DNA of 64,000 nucleotides from Grosmannia clavigera kw1407 (GCF_000143105.1 NW_014040560.1:1674001-1738000), one strand, 5' to 3'; numbered from the stretch's first letter, positions 33,973 through 46,500 are shown. Program-made: numbers and translations. The notes: generated by a model from the sequence alone, not told the origin.

Positions 33973-34506
33973 GCTTGCTCCATTTCAAGCCACCATAAGC
34001 ACACCAAACAGCAAAATTCCTTCTTTTTCCAGATGTGCTCAAGCCTTTTGTTTCCCTGTTATTATGTTTTCGTTCTTGTCTTGTTTTTATTCTCAAATTT
34101 TGAACGCCTGGGATTATTTTCTATCCTCACCATCGACACAGACTGAAAATGATTTAACCTGTTTCAAGATATCGATTTGGGAGGGCGATGCGAGTGTCCC
34201 ACAATCCAGACATGAGTGTCTAAAATGCAAATACGATTTCTTTGGAAGGACAGAAGAAAATACATGTTTTTATCTGCTTGTTGCATTGAAAAGGAGGGCA
34301 GGAGGAAATTTTTTGCCTCATTTCCAATGTTCATTCTTCTAATATTCTTCAAGCATGTACGGAGTACGGCCACAGACATGGGCAAATTGCCCTATCTGCC
34401 CACATATGGGGTTGGCCACGGGTAACAGGGTGCATGTATGTTAGAACAAAGCAAAGTTTGCTCGCAATATTAAACATAAATCGTCTTTCAACTGCCCTCC
34501 ATCTCG
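33973..34506. other. Convergent spacer between the RRM gene and RIO2
   Basis: A 534-bp AT-rich stretch holding the 3' untranslated regions of both genes. One TACGGAGTAC element lies at 34358-34367. No gene seen. Confidence 0.6.
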
Positions 34507-35837
34507 TCATGTCTCTGTCTTTAAGCCAAGCTTCGGCAAACTTACAGTGATCTCATGAACTGAAGTATCCTCTCCATCAAACACCGTAACAGGTTCTTCA
34601 CGCGTTTGTTCTGTTCCAATTTCTGTTTCGTCATCATCTTCTTCATCGGCCTCGTCGTCGTCACTGTCGTCATCATCATCGTCATCATCTGGGCCACCGT
34701 TTTCATTAGAAATGGTAGCTTGTTCCAAAATGGCAGCTTCCAGATCCTTGGTCATTTTCTTTGTGAAGCCAGTAGCTTCAACGGCAGCATCAATGCGATG
34801 TGCACCGTTGCGACCAATATATGATTGTGCTTCTTTGAAAAATGGTCCAGGCTGTGTGCTCACAAAGTGGAAGCGACGCTCGAAAAAGCGCTTCACACAG
34901 GCCACATCACGGTCGAAGTACATTTCGGCGTTCTTGTGTTCCATAGACAGCATCTGCGGGAAATCGATGAGAACGGGGACGAGAATGACTTCCTCGTCAT
35001 CTGTGCCATTTGAGCCGCCGGACTCCCCTCCGGCTACGTCCTTTTCGACCTTTTGCTCCTGAATGAGAATGTTGAACTCGTTGAAGTCGCCATGAATCAA
35101 GCCGTGGCTAGCCAGACGAAGAATGAGGCCTATTAATTCCGCATAGAGACCGGCCGGGTCAGGAACACTGGATACTTGGCGCAGCGGAAGCGCATCGTCA
35201 ATAAAGGACATGACAATTGTGTGTCGTGATTGGGCGATAGGCTCGGGCACAATGAACCCTTGCTCGCGCAGAGCGACCATGAAGGCATACTCCTTCATGG
35301 CCGACAGCCGGGAGAGGTACATCCACGACCCCCGAGACTGGCGCTTTTTTAAGTAGTCGCGATTTGACTTGACGGTGCGGAACGAAATGCGACCCAGTCG
35401 GTGGATCTTGAGAATCAGTTGGCGGCCCTTTGGATCGGCTACCATGACAATGTCGCTCTCCTTCCCCACACCAACCCGGTGGCCGACGCTGTATACTACA
35501 TCGCGCTGCACGTGCGTGTGCAGAGAAAGGTAGTCCAGGCCACCATATGTCAACCGGTACCCGTCGTAAGACGCTTCTTTGACTCGTCCGATCAAACCAG
35601 CCTTGGCAAGTGTCGAGATACTTCTGTTCACACCACTGCTACCACCACGGAGCCGTGCGGTCCTATCGATGATAGATGTGGGAACAATCTCATGATTCTT
35701 GCTTCCCAGTTCCACCTAGAAATCGAAGACACAATAAGTGATTGTCCTTGAATATGGGGCACAGACATTCATACCGCAGTCAAAACTCGCCAATCCTCTG
35801 GTGTGAGGTAGCGCAGATGCTTTGTGTCTAATTTCAT
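34507..35837 (-). CDS. RIO2: RIO2 atypical serine/threonine protein kinase (40S ribosome maturation)
   Basis: Two exons: 35775-35837 and 34507-35715, 423 residues. Exon 1 encodes MKLDTKHLRYLTPEDWRVLTA, the conserved RIO2 start, joined through a 59-bp intron to VELGSKNHEIVP. The N-terminal winged helix covers about residues 1-95. The nucleotide loop is GVGKESDI (about 103-110) with Lys124 in LKIHRLG. The catalytic loop is HGDFNEFN (229-236) and the metal-binding segment is LIDFPQM. The C-terminus is a long Asp/Glu tract. RIO2 acts in late cytoplasmic maturation of pre-40S particles and is essential in yeast. All key residues are present. The gene shares a 625-bp divergent promoter with RPN1. 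Confidence 0.96.
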
Positions 35838-36462
35838 GACAGCGGCCGATTTTGAAGACGAGAGGATACCAAATGTGTCCACAGAACTATTCAAAATCAC
35901 GATTCGTGCGTAAGCTGCTCCTGTTCAGGCAATTAACACTTTCAAGGTTTCTGTATTATTGCTCCGCAGGTTCAAGAAAAAAGGTCGACGCCGATAAGAT
36001 AAGATGGAGGGGATGGTCGGTGATTTGTAGAGCCGAACCGTGGTGCGATTACTAATAATATTATTTGTAGCTGAGGCTAGGCGGCAAAGCCTCGCGTAAT
36101 GGAAGCAACAGCAAGCTAACGGCAACCACCCGTTTTCCCAAGCTTCTCCTCCCCTCCACGAAATTTGTCTATTTTGTGTTTGTTGTTGCTGCTCCCACCA
36201 TCAACTTCATTTGAAAACACGAAGCAGACGATTGCACAACGCTTGCGCTCCTTTGCCCGAACTCGGAACGCTTCTTTCAACAAGCCAAAGTGAGCGAAGG
36301 AGTTCCCACCGGACTCTCCAGTTGCCATTTCCTCCTCCTTCTACTGCAGCTACGCAGCTAAAGGAGGCGACTTTCGCATCTGCTCAGCCTCCTCACCGGC
36401 AGGGTTTTCTAAAACAAAGATAGCCTTATACCCGAGACGTTTCTAGCACGGGCGCACTCATC
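35838..36462. other. Divergent promoter of RIO2 and RPN1
   Basis: A 625-bp spacer between a ribosome-assembly kinase and a proteasome subunit. It includes a GATAAGATAAG stretch near 35995 and a pyrimidine-rich leader before RPN1. No further gene seen. Confidence 0.55.
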
Positions 36463-39395
36463 ATGGCGCAAGACAACGATGTGTCCAAGGCCGGCGACAA
36501 GGGCAAGGCCAAAGCTGTTGACAGCAAGAGCCAAGAGGTCCCTAAAGACAAGGATACCAAGCCGGTCACGAATGGAAAGAAGGACGAGAAGGACGACTGT
36601 AAGAGAATTGCCTTCACTTCTGTTGTGCTGTATATGTATGACGCATTTGCGTTGTGTCAAATGCTGAACTGACGGTCTGTCCCTTCCAGCCGAAGAGCTG
36701 AGCGAAGAGGACCAGCAGCTGAAAAGTGAACTGGAGATGCTCGTGGAGAGACTGACGGTAAGTGAGGTTAAGAGGTTGCGGCTACTAAGCAAAGAATCGG
36801 CGCTGATAATGGGCCACAACACATGGAACAGGAATCGGACACGACTCTCTACAAGCCGGCGCTGGAGGCGATGAAGAACTTCATCAAGACGTCAACGTCT
36901 TCGATGACAGCAGTACCTAAGCCGCTCAAGTTTCTCCGGCCACACTACGAAACGATGACGAAGCTGCATGACGAATGGCCGACAGGCAATGACAAGACGT
37001 CGTTGGCCGACGTGCTGTCTGTGATCGGCATGACGTATTCAGACGAGGGCCGCCAGGACACGCTCAAATACCGACTTCTGGCGCCCACGCAAGACATTGG
37101 GTCATGGGGTCATGAGTACGTGCGACACCTTGCGCTTGAGATTGGTGAGGTGTACGGCAAGCGGATAACGGCAGAAGAAGCGACGACGGACCTCGTAGAT
37201 CTGGCGCTGGTTCTGGTGCCCCTCTTTCTGAAGAGCAATGCGGAGGCAGATGCGGTTGATCTGATGAGCGAGATGGAGATCATCGAGAAGCTGCCCGAGT
37301 TTGTGGACCAGGACACGTATGCACGTGTGTGTCTGTACATGGTGTCGATGGTCAACCTCCTGACGTACCCGGACAACGAGCAGTTCCTGCGTGTTGCGCA
37401 CGACATATACAAGGAGTATAAGCAGTACACGCAGGCGATGGTTCTTGCGATCCGGCTGAACGACATGGACCTGATCAAGCTGGACTTTGAGCAGACGGAG
37501 GACGCGGCTCTGAAGAAGCAGCTGGCGTTCCTGATTGCGCGGCAGCGGATCTGCCTGGATACGGCAGACATGGAGGACCAGGAGCTTGTGGAGTGCCTGT
37601 CCAACGTGCGGCTGTCGGAGCACTTCAAGCTGCTGGGCAAGGAGCTCAACATTCTGGATCCGAAGACGACGGAAGACATCTACAAGAGCCATCTGGAGAG
37701 CAGCCGGGTGTCGAACATGACGAACATCGACTCGGCACGACACAACCTGGCGGCGGCATTTGTGAACGCGTTTGTAAACGCCGGGTTCGGCAAAGACAAC
37801 ATGATGTTGGTGGAGCAGGACAAGGAGAGCTGGGTGTGGAAGACCAAGGACGAGGGCATGACGTCGACGGTGGCGTCGCTGGGGACGCTGATGCTGTGGG
37901 ACATTGAGAACGGGCTGGACAAGATCGACAAGTACACGTACGTGGAGGAGGAGCAGATTCAGGCGGGTGCCATGCTTGGTATCGGCATCATGAGCTCGGG
38001 CGTGCATCTGGACTCGGAGCCGGCGTTTGCGCTGCTGAGCGACCCGGAGAAGCTGGAGCACAAGAACCCGCTGATCCGAATGTCGTGTATCATGGGGCTC
38101 GGGCTGGCGTACGCGGGCTCGCACAACGACATGCTGCTGGACCGGCTGCTGCCGATCATCACGGACACGTCCAACGACATGCAGACGTCTGCAATGGCAG
38201 CGCTGGCGTGCGGGCTGATCTTTGTGGGATCGTCGCACGCGGACACGAGCGAGGCCATCATCACGACGCTGCTGGACGACGACCGCAAGCCGCAGCTGAC
38301 GGACAAATGGACACGGTTCCTGGGCCTGGGCCTGGGGCTGCTCTTCTTTGGGCGGCAGGAGGAGGTGGACGTGATCCTGGAGACGCTCAAGGCGGTGGAC
38401 CACCCGGTGGCCAAGCCGATGGCAGTGCTGGCGACGGTGTGTGCATGGGCAGGCACGGGAGCGGTGCTGAAGATCCAGGAGCTGCTGCACATGTGCAACG
38501 AGCACCTGGAGGAGTCGGAGGACAAGAAGGGCGACGAGCTGCTGCAGGCGTATGCGGTTCTGGGCATCGGTCTGATTGCGATGGGCGAGGACGTGGGCCA
38601 GGAGATGGTGCTGCGGCACTTTGGACACCTGATGCACTACGGCGAGCCCAACATCCGGCGAGCGGTGCCGCTGGCAATGGGGCTGATCAGCCCGAGCAAC
38701 CCGCAGATGAAGGTGTATGACACGCTGTCGCGATACTCGCACGACAACGACAGCGACGTGGCGATGAGTGCCATCTTTGCGATGGGACTCTTGGGCGCAG
38801 GCACGAACAATGCGCGTTTGGCGCAGCTGCTGCGACAGCTGGCGAGCTACTACCATCGCGACCAGGAGGCGCTCTTCATGGTACGGATTGCTCAGGGGCT
38901 GCTGCACATGGGCAAGGGCACGCTCTCGTTGAGTCCGTTCCACACGGACCGGCAGATCCTATCGCGGGTCTCGGCAGCGGGCCTGCTGGCGGTGCTGGTG
39001 GCCATGCTTGATGCGAAGCAGTTTATCACGTCGCACTCGCACTACCTGCTCTACTTTCTCGTCACGGCGATGCACCCGCGCTTCCTCGTCACGCTGGACG
39101 AGGACCTCAAGCCGGTCACGGTCAACGTGCGGGTCGGTCAGGCCGTCGATGTGGTTGGCCAGGCCGGTCGGCCGAAGACGATTACCGGCTGGCAGACCCA
39201 GAGCACGCCGGTGCTGCTGGCGTACGGCGAGCGAGCCGAGCTCGAGGACGAGGAGTACATCAGCCTGAGCAACACTCTCGAGGGATTGGTGATTCTAAGA
39301 AAGGTGCGTTTGGGGGTTTTATCATGAGTATTATTTGAATTCTGTGGCCTCTGCTAACAGCACAGAACCCTGAGTGGGACAGCGAAAACAAATAA
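36463..39395 (+). CDS. RPN1: 26S proteasome regulatory subunit RPN1
   Basis: Four exons: 36463-36598, 36690-36757, 36832-39303 and 39366-39395, 901 residues. The first exon encodes a Lys/Asp-rich N-terminus. The joins give SEELSEEDQQLKSELEMLVERLT-ESD, the usual RPN1 start of the helical region. The centre holds proteasome/cyclosome repeats with the pattern LGIGIMSSG, MGLGLAYAGS and AMAALACGLIFVGS. The last exon supplies KNPEWDSENK, matching the family C-terminus. RPN1 is the largest base subunit of the 19S particle and docks ubiquitin receptors, UBL shuttle factors and Ubp6. Length matches the family. An AATAAA overlaps the stop codon. It converges on MLH1 with 213 bp between stops. Confidence 0.97.
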
Positions 39396-39608
39396 AACGA
39401 CACCAGGGACGGCACGAGAATGATGGCAAAGGCAAGAACTGGAGTCTTTTTGTATATTAAAACATGTTCCGCGTGTGATCGGGCTTCCTCTCGCTGTACT
39501 GTCTGTGTTTGATTACATCAGCAGAAGCTTACATACACCAGAGGCTGCCAGTGGGCGCTCGTGCGACATAGAGAAATACAATAGCAGATTATGAAGCTGG
39601 GGAGCGGC

Positions 39609-41876
39609 TCAACAGCGCTCAAACACGCGATAGAGGCCCTTGAGATTGGCCACCTCGACCAAGCCTGCCTGCATCAGCGACGCCGTACAGATCAGCTGGG
39701 CCTTGAAGGCCGGCAGGAAGACGTGTTCGACTGCATGGCGAACATGTGCTCGGCGGGCCCGCATTTCGCCATCGCTGTCGTCGCCGTCGCCGTCGTCGTC
39801 GTCAACACCGCCATCGTCATCGTCCTCGTTGGGCAGCTGCTCCGGCACGTAGAAGCGGGCCAGCTCGCGCAGCAGCGTGTCGAAGCAGGCCTTCTCGTCC
39901 GTCCAACAGACGGCGGGTCCGAGACGGAGGAGGAAGTGGGGCAGCTTAGTCAGCGGTGGGGTATAGCCCTTAATCAGCATAGGGATGCTGAGGAGTTCGC
40001 CGGTGGGCGTGAGTTCGAGCGAGAAGTATTCGAGCAGCATCTGGCGGCGCTCGACGAGCTGCGCGAGCACGGCATCGACAGCGCTGGTGTCGTCCGGGCT
40101 AGGCGTATGGCCATCGTTGCCGGGCGCGAGCCGGAGGGCCATGCGCAGCAGCTGAGCGAGATCGAGCGGCGGACTGAAGCGGATGAGGCCAAAGTTGCCA
40201 AAGTCGTTGAGGCCCAGCTGGTAGAACAGCTCGAAGCAGGCACGACCGTAGTCGAGGAGGTACAGCTTGACGCCGCTCTGGATGGCAGCCAGACGGCGCC
40301 GGTCGTCGACGATGCCGACAAAGCTGTAGTGGCGAAAGAGGTCGGTCAGGCCGCCGTGGGCGTCGGCGACGACGGCCTCCTTGAGCTCGCGCACGCTCCT
40401 GAGCCAGTTGACCGATGGTTCGCGCTCGACCACGTCGTATGCGGGCTGGCGACCCGGATGGACCGAAGCGTCGGATGGGGCGGTCTCTGCTGCTGCAGGA
40501 CATGACACGGTCATCGGTGATGTGGGCGTGAACATGCTGGTGATCTTGCGCAAGTTGGAGTCTGTCCGGACGAGGTTGTTCTCGTACGGCCGGGCCGGTG
40601 TCTTCTTGACGGCCAAAGCCGGACTGGGAGCGGGCAGTCGTGTGGGCAAGAGTGTCTGGGTGGCAAAGGTGCGGCTGGTGTCGACGTCGGCCAGCTTGGA
40701 GGCGATGTGGTCGCAGACGGCGCGGGTGATCTCGTCCTCGTTCAGAAAATGGACCTCGCGCTTGGTCGGATGGACGTTGACGTCGACGCGCTGCGGGTCG
40801 ATATCGAGACTGAGGTAGACGAACGGATGGCCGTGTCGGGGCAGAAAGGTGGCATACAGGTCGTCGAGGGCCTTGCGGATGTTGGCCGACTCGACGCAGC
40901 GGTTGTTGATAAAGAGCAGCAGGGTGGTCCGCTTGAGGGAGTGGTTCGCGCTGGAGGCTTGGCCACGAGCCCGGAAGCCCCAGCGGACGTCAGCCGTGTC
41001 GAGGGCGAGCAGCTCGGCCGCCATGGCGCCGCCGTAGACGTGGCGGATGCGATCGACCGTAGTGGCGACGGCCGGGACGGCGATGCTGGCGGACGACTCG
41101 CCGTGCTTCTTGCAGGAAAAGGCGACGCCGGCGCAGTGGACGGCGTAGCGGCCGAGCATGTCGACGATCTTATTGTGCTCGTCGGCGGCGGAGCGAAAGG
41201 CACGTCGACGTGTCGGCACGTTGTAAAACAGGTCCTCGACGGCGATCTGGGTGCCCTGGCGGCCGGCCACCCGCTTCGGCTCGGCGTCCTGGCCCGGCTT
41301 CGGTGGCGCCAGACGGCCGGCCTCGTAGCAGGCTCGCCAGGCCGACACGTCGTCCCGTGTTCGCGTCGTCACCGTCAGATGGGCAATGTGACTGATGCTG
41401 GCCAGCGCTTCGCCCCGGAAGCCGTATGTCGCGATCGAGCCGAGATCGTCAAACGTCTGCAGCTTGGACGTCGTGAAGCGCTCGCACAGAATCGGCAGGT
41501 CGCCCTTCTGCTTCATGTCAGCACAGCTTGGACAGACGACCAGACGGAATGGCCCTCACATCGATGCCGCATCCGTTGTCCGTGATCTGCAGCAGCTTCA
41601 GGCCGCCGTCCTTGACGAGCACCTCCAGCATCGTCGAGCCCGCGTCTACCGCGTTCTCGACCAGCTCCTTGAGCGCGTGCACCGGCGCGATGATGATCTC
41701 GCCCGCCGCAATCTTGTTCACCACGTCCGGGTCGAGCGCCTGCAACGTCGGTCAGCAGAGACAGCACGGCCGGGACGGTGCACGTGGCGGCTTGCCTTGA
41801 TTCGCCGCGGCCCCGACGCACCCACACCATCGTCCGCCTTTCGCTTGGTCCCCCTCGTCTCTGCCTCGAAATCCAT
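39609..41876 (-). CDS. MLH1: DNA mismatch repair protein MLH1
   Basis: Three exons: 41796-41876, 41560-41739 and 39609-41507, total 2160 nt, 719 residues. The first join gives RRIK-ALDPDVVNKIAAGEI across a 56-bp intron whose donor is GC (AAG/GCAAGC) and acceptor is GCAG. The second gives NGCGID-KGDLPILCERFTTSK across 52 bp. The GHKL ATPase motifs are all visible: KELVENAVDAG with the catalytic Glu, DNGCGID, TYGFRGEALASIS, and GTQIAVEDLFYNVPTRRRAF. The C-terminal endonuclease-partner domain ends in FERC, the invariant MLH1 tail. MLH1 pairs with PMS1 to nick and direct repair after MutS recognition. The protein is slightly shorter than most, in the linker between domains. Confidence 0.96.
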
Positions 41877-42676
41877 CTCGCCTACAATGACGAATGGCCT
41901 CAATACAGTCGGTGGCGATAAGACTCGCTGTGCTCGGAAAACTGCGCCTCCACGCTCACCGGTCAGACAGAAATCGGCTGCATGCAGTGTCGCCCACTCC
42001 TCTGGCGCTGTGCCGCACCGGCTGTCTCGCGGATGATGGAATGGGATCCGGCGGATGACAAACGGCAATTTCCTGTCACAAATCACACTTGCAGTATCTC
42101 TTTTGCATCGTCACTGCTCTGCAAGGGAAGGAAGTCGTTGCATAGTGGTCGCGACTTCCTCCATGAACGCGTCCCCATCCGTCATGTGACCCACTTTTAA
42201 AGCCGGAAGCCAGGCACTGGCACTGCACTTCTGACATGTCGTTACTCTCATTGTTGCCTTGCGATCCTCTGAAAACTAGTCCCTTTGGCTGGACGGTCTC
42301 CACCATGTGGTCTCTCAGCTGAGCCGCAAGGCCTCCCGTTCGTATTTCGTATCGGGGGAAAAAAAAAACAGTCGGTTCGTCTCTTTTCTGATGCCTGTCA
42401 TTCCTTCACGTCCACTCATTGGTCGGGCTGGACTGCTTGCAGGAGGCCCATCGCTTCTTCGACGGACGTTTATGCACATTTGGTCTGTCCCTAAAACAGA
42501 CTTGTGCCCGGACACGACGTTGGGAGGAGAAGAGTAAGCACACGTACGCAACGAGCACATATAAAGTCGGTTGTGCTGTCCTTGCAGGCTCCTAGCTCCT
42601 TTTTCACACGACCAGCATACACCCTGTCTTGCTTGTTGCTGCTGCTGCTGCTGCCACTACTGCCCAACACGTCACG
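41877..42676. other. Divergent promoter of MLH1 and a small predicted protein
   Basis: An 800-bp spacer. A run of A lies near 42358-42368 and a CTG repeat near 42640-42655. Nothing else is recognisable. Confidence 0.5.
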
Positions 42677-43228
42677 ATGCCGCGAAATAGGTCCGGCTCC
42701 AATCCTGCATCCTCGGACAGCTCGAGCGATCCTGGGCAAGACAGCACTCTCCTCCCATCGAAATGGCTGACCGAAATGATGCCACTCCGAGAGGCCCCCG
42801 AGTCTCAGCCCCGGGGGTTTATGTTTCTTGACCTGGACACGCTATCCGAACCCGGCGAACAGACATCGACGCCGAAGGGCCAGCAGACGATCAGACAGAG
42901 CAAGAAGGCCATCGACAGACTCGAACGCGCCCTGAACCTGCCAGGAACCAGCAGCTCCGATGCGCTTGCACAGCCTTCACGGCCCTCGTCGTCGTCGCAG
43001 TCAGTCCTGGACGAGCAGCCGGCCGCCAAGAAGCGACGGACATCGTCGCCCTCAGCAAGTGCGCGCATCGAAGCTGCGTCGGCAGAAACCACCGCTCGGC
43101 CGTCTGCCTCAACCCGAGCTGCAGCACAGCTGGTCCAGACACCGCCGATTCACCAGACTCAGCAGTCCAAAGACTCGCCTTCGAGACAGCCGAAACGACG
43201 TCGCTCTCCCAGCCAGGATCAGCACTGA
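42677..43228 (+). CDS. Predicted small disordered basic protein, unknown function
   Basis: A single exon of 183 residues starting at the first in-frame ATG (MPRNRSGSN). The composition is Ser, Pro, Gln, Arg and Ala-rich, with two Lys/Arg patches (KKRRTSSPS and PKRRRSPSQ) that look like nuclear localisation signals. One ordered-looking motif appears at about residues 35-60 (SKWLTEMMPLREA then GFMFLDLDTL). No family is recognised. Support for being real: a clean ATG after a C-rich leader, protein-like codon composition, and an AATAAA at 43410-43415. It could be a lineage-specific nuclear protein. It converges on the 4E-T-like gene. Confidence 0.6.
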   Translation: MPRNRSGSNPASSDSSSDPGQDSTLLPSKWLTEMMPLREAPESQPRGFMFLDLDTLSEPGEQTSTPKGQQTIRQSKKAIDRLERALNLPGTSSSDALAQPSRPSSSSQSVLDEQPAAKKRRTSSPSASARIEAASAETTARPSASTRAAAQLVQTPPIHQTQQSKDSPSRQPKRRRSPSQDQH

Positions 43229-43409
43229 TGGCCGTCATCGATGACAGCAGACGTCGGAACGTGTCTTGTATACCCCTGACGCTTACCCTTTCCGTTTGCT
43301 TCAATTCTGTCCTAAAGGTTCACTCTATTGTAGACTTGCACGTGCAGACGGACGTTGGCTTGATTGAGACGACAGCGCAGCTAGGTTACATAGTACATAA
43401 CATAGCCTC

Positions 43410-43415
43410 AATAAA
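43410..43415 (+). terminator. AATAAA polyadenylation signal
   Basis: AATAAA lies 182 bp after the stop of the small predicted gene on the same strand. Position fits a fungal 3' end. Confidence 0.45.
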
Positions 43416-43503
43416 GGGTTGATATCCCGTCCTTCCAGTCCTTCTCCCAGGCGAGTCGACTTGTCCGTCTCTGGCTCCTGGGACCACAAAAAATGTAAGG
43501 CAC

Positions 43504-46500
43504 TTACGGCCGGCGAAACCCAACGCCCGGAGGCATAGGCGGCATTCCACGGCCATCAAAGGGAAATCCCATCCCGTCTGGCGGGCCTTGGAGGCCTTGG
43601 AGGCCCTGAATGCCTTGGAGGCCCTGAATGCCCTGGATGCCCTGGATGCCCTGGAGACCCTGGAACCCCATGCCCGGTGGCGGCATGAATCCGGGCGGTC
43701 CAGGATAGAATCCCGGAGGCGGTGGAGGCATGTTTCGTGGTGGGCCACCCGGAATCCCGTCCTGCGGGAACGGACCCTGCTGCGGAAAGTTGGGAGGAAA
43801 CATGTTTGGCGGGATGTTGTGCAGGCCCATGGCCGGCATGTTGGCCAGATTCGGCATGTTGGCCATGTTAGCCATGCTGGCCATGTTGGGCAGTCCTGCC
43901 ATGTTAGGTCCGTTGGGCATGTTGGGCATCTGCTGCCGATTTGGCGCATTGCCCTGGAGGCCGACGCCAAGTCCAGGTGGTGGTGGAATCATCGGCTGTT
44001 GAGGGCCCTGCTGGGACTGCTGTTGTTGCTGTTGCTGCTGCTGTTGTTGTTGCTGCTGTTGCTGTTGCTGCTGTTGCTGTGGCAGCCGGCCACCACCGCC
44101 GACCTGGAGGAACGGTGGCAGCTGTCCATGCTGCAGCACCTGCTCCAAACCCGGAGGCGGTGGAGGACGTTGCAGAATCTGTGTCGGCTGCGTCTGCTGG
44201 CGACTCTCCACTTCCTGTCGGGAATACTGCTCGTCCACGTACTGAGCCGGACGCATCTGCTGTCGCTGCTGGGGTGGGCCGTTTATCCGCTCTCTCTCAC
44301 GGGCAAAGTCGGCTGCCATGTCGGCTGCCCGGTCTGGAATCGACGGAATGTTCACCTGCTTCCGCGGCTGCGGCATCCGCATCAACAGCTCTTCCTGTCG
44401 CCGCGCTTCACCCCCGTTGCGCATCAACTGCACAAGAAAGTCGCTCTGTGCGCTTGAAAGAGACCCGTTGGGCCCTGGCCCGGAGGACCGCAGTCCTTGG
44501 CCGGGCTCCAGTCCTGGTCCAAGTCCGGGTCCCGGCCCCATCCGGAGCCCTGCTTCCTGGCTGGACGCGTGCTGTCGCTGGGCCAGCAGTTCCTGGATCA
44601 TCTGCTCGGGACGCACCGATGCCGGCGGCGACTGGTTCGAAGATAGGCCTGACGGACGCTGCATGAGCATCTCGTGCAGGATCTGTTGCGGCAGGGGAGG
44701 TCCCGGAGGTGGCATGCCGCCCCGGAACCGCGGGTCGTCTCTCTGCTGCTCTAGGCCAACCTGTCGGGGAGGGTACATCGGGTTCGGCGACGCTATCGTG
44801 CTCCTCTGGCGACTCTCGTGTGTCGCCGGCACACCTCCGCTCGAAGGCTCCTGGTAGCCACCAACACTAGGTGGAGTTCCTTTGCTGGCAGACGGAATCC
44901 CTGCCAGATTTCCCACGGTTGCAGCTCCGGGTGATGCACTGCTGCCCTGCAGTGTCTGTCGCTGTAGCTTCAGCAGCAGGACCTGAAAGGCTTCCTTCTC
45001 GGCTGCATCGGGCGGGGGGATTGGCCCCGGTGGTCCGCCGGACGGCGGCGACTGCTGTGGCACACTGGTGCTATGCGTTGGGGTATCTGTCTGTCGCCGG
45101 TTGTCTTCCTGCGCGGAGAAGAAAGACGTGAAACGCGACGCCCCCTTTGCCTTGGCTGCCTCCTTCTTGGCTTCGGCCACACCGCCGGCAACGCTGGCAT
45201 CCTCTGCCTTTGAGCTCTTGGTAAATTGCTCGAAAAATCGGTCGGGGCCATGGTCGATGGCCGGCGCCGGCTCTGGTCGAAACGACTTGTTGCCGGCCTC
45301 ACCCTCGCGAGGCTCGTCTGGGCTTCCAGCCTTTTTGGCTGTAGATCCACCGCTTCGTCCTTTCATGGCCTCCATGAACCGCCGCAGATCCTCCTCCGTG
45401 TGTCCGCCACTACCACCCCCAATCATCTCGTCTTCCCCAAGGGAGCAGGCTCGTCAAGCCACTCGGGCTCCCGTTCGACCCGGTGCTGGTAATGATCTCG
45501 GTCCCGGTCCCGGTCCCATCGGCGGTCGTGGCCGTTGCCGCCACCACGTTCGTTGTGGTTGTTCTTCTCTCTGTAATTATCCATCGGCTGGAGATCAGGA
45601 TCACGCTCCCGCCAGTTCTTTGTGCGGTCAATACGCTCTCGCTGGCTGTTGCGTTCCGTACGGTCTGTACGATCCGTACGATCCGTTCGCTCTGGCCGTT
45701 CCTCCGTCGAGCCGCCATTGCTATCCTTGAACCAGGGTCCTCGACCCCCCAAGACGCCATTTCGACGGGGTCCATCGTTTTCGTCCCCGCCGTCCCGGTC
45801 TCGCGTCACATCACGATCAAATGTACGGCGAGGGCGGTCTCGACCACCGACATCACCATCGTCTCGCTCTCTCGGCTTGCCGTCACGCCCAAACCGTTCA
45901 ATGCCGCCGCCACTGACGCCACTACCACCACCGCCCATGCGGCCGTGGAACCGCTCGGCACCTTCGTGGCCGAAGCTCTTACGAGGCTTGACCGTGCTCC
46001 ATCCTTCACCGTCTTGGTCTGCATCGCCCCGGCGCCGGTTATTGCGGCCGTCACGTGTGCGATCACCGTTGCCGTTCCCATATCCCCCGCTGCCGTTATT
46101 AAAGTTGCTGGCATCCGATGCATCGTTTCGTCCTCGCACTCCGAACCGGTCCCGCGTATCCGCGTCCCGAGACGCCCGGTCCAAGTCCCCAGCAAGTTTG
46201 ATTCCGGCAGTGCGAAGGGATGTTGAGGCAAAACCCAACTTGGGAGGACCTAGCACGATTTCTTCGGAGCCTAAGCCGCCAATTAGCATGGAGGGGTCCG
46301 GACCGAGGCAGCAGGCGGCAGCAGGCAGCATGCCACATGCAGAGCTCTTACCGGACGCATTTCGCTGATTATGCCGATCACCTGCGGGCCGGCGATTTGC
46401 AGCATCTAATGGAAGGGACACATCATTGTTCTTGGGCTTGTCGGTGGCTGTTCGAACCTGCGTGCGCGTGTAGTCTGTTGGTTGCCTGTACGCCAAATCA

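Noticed and set aside
36071..36080. GGCGGCAAAG near RPN1, considered as a proteasome-associated control element
   Set aside because: It differs from the yeast consensus and filamentous fungi are not known to rely on that element.
37102..38943. Long antisense open frame (613 codons) across RPN1
   Set aside because: It is the mirror of the RPN1 coding frame in GC-rich DNA. The sense strand has clear PC repeats and splice structure.
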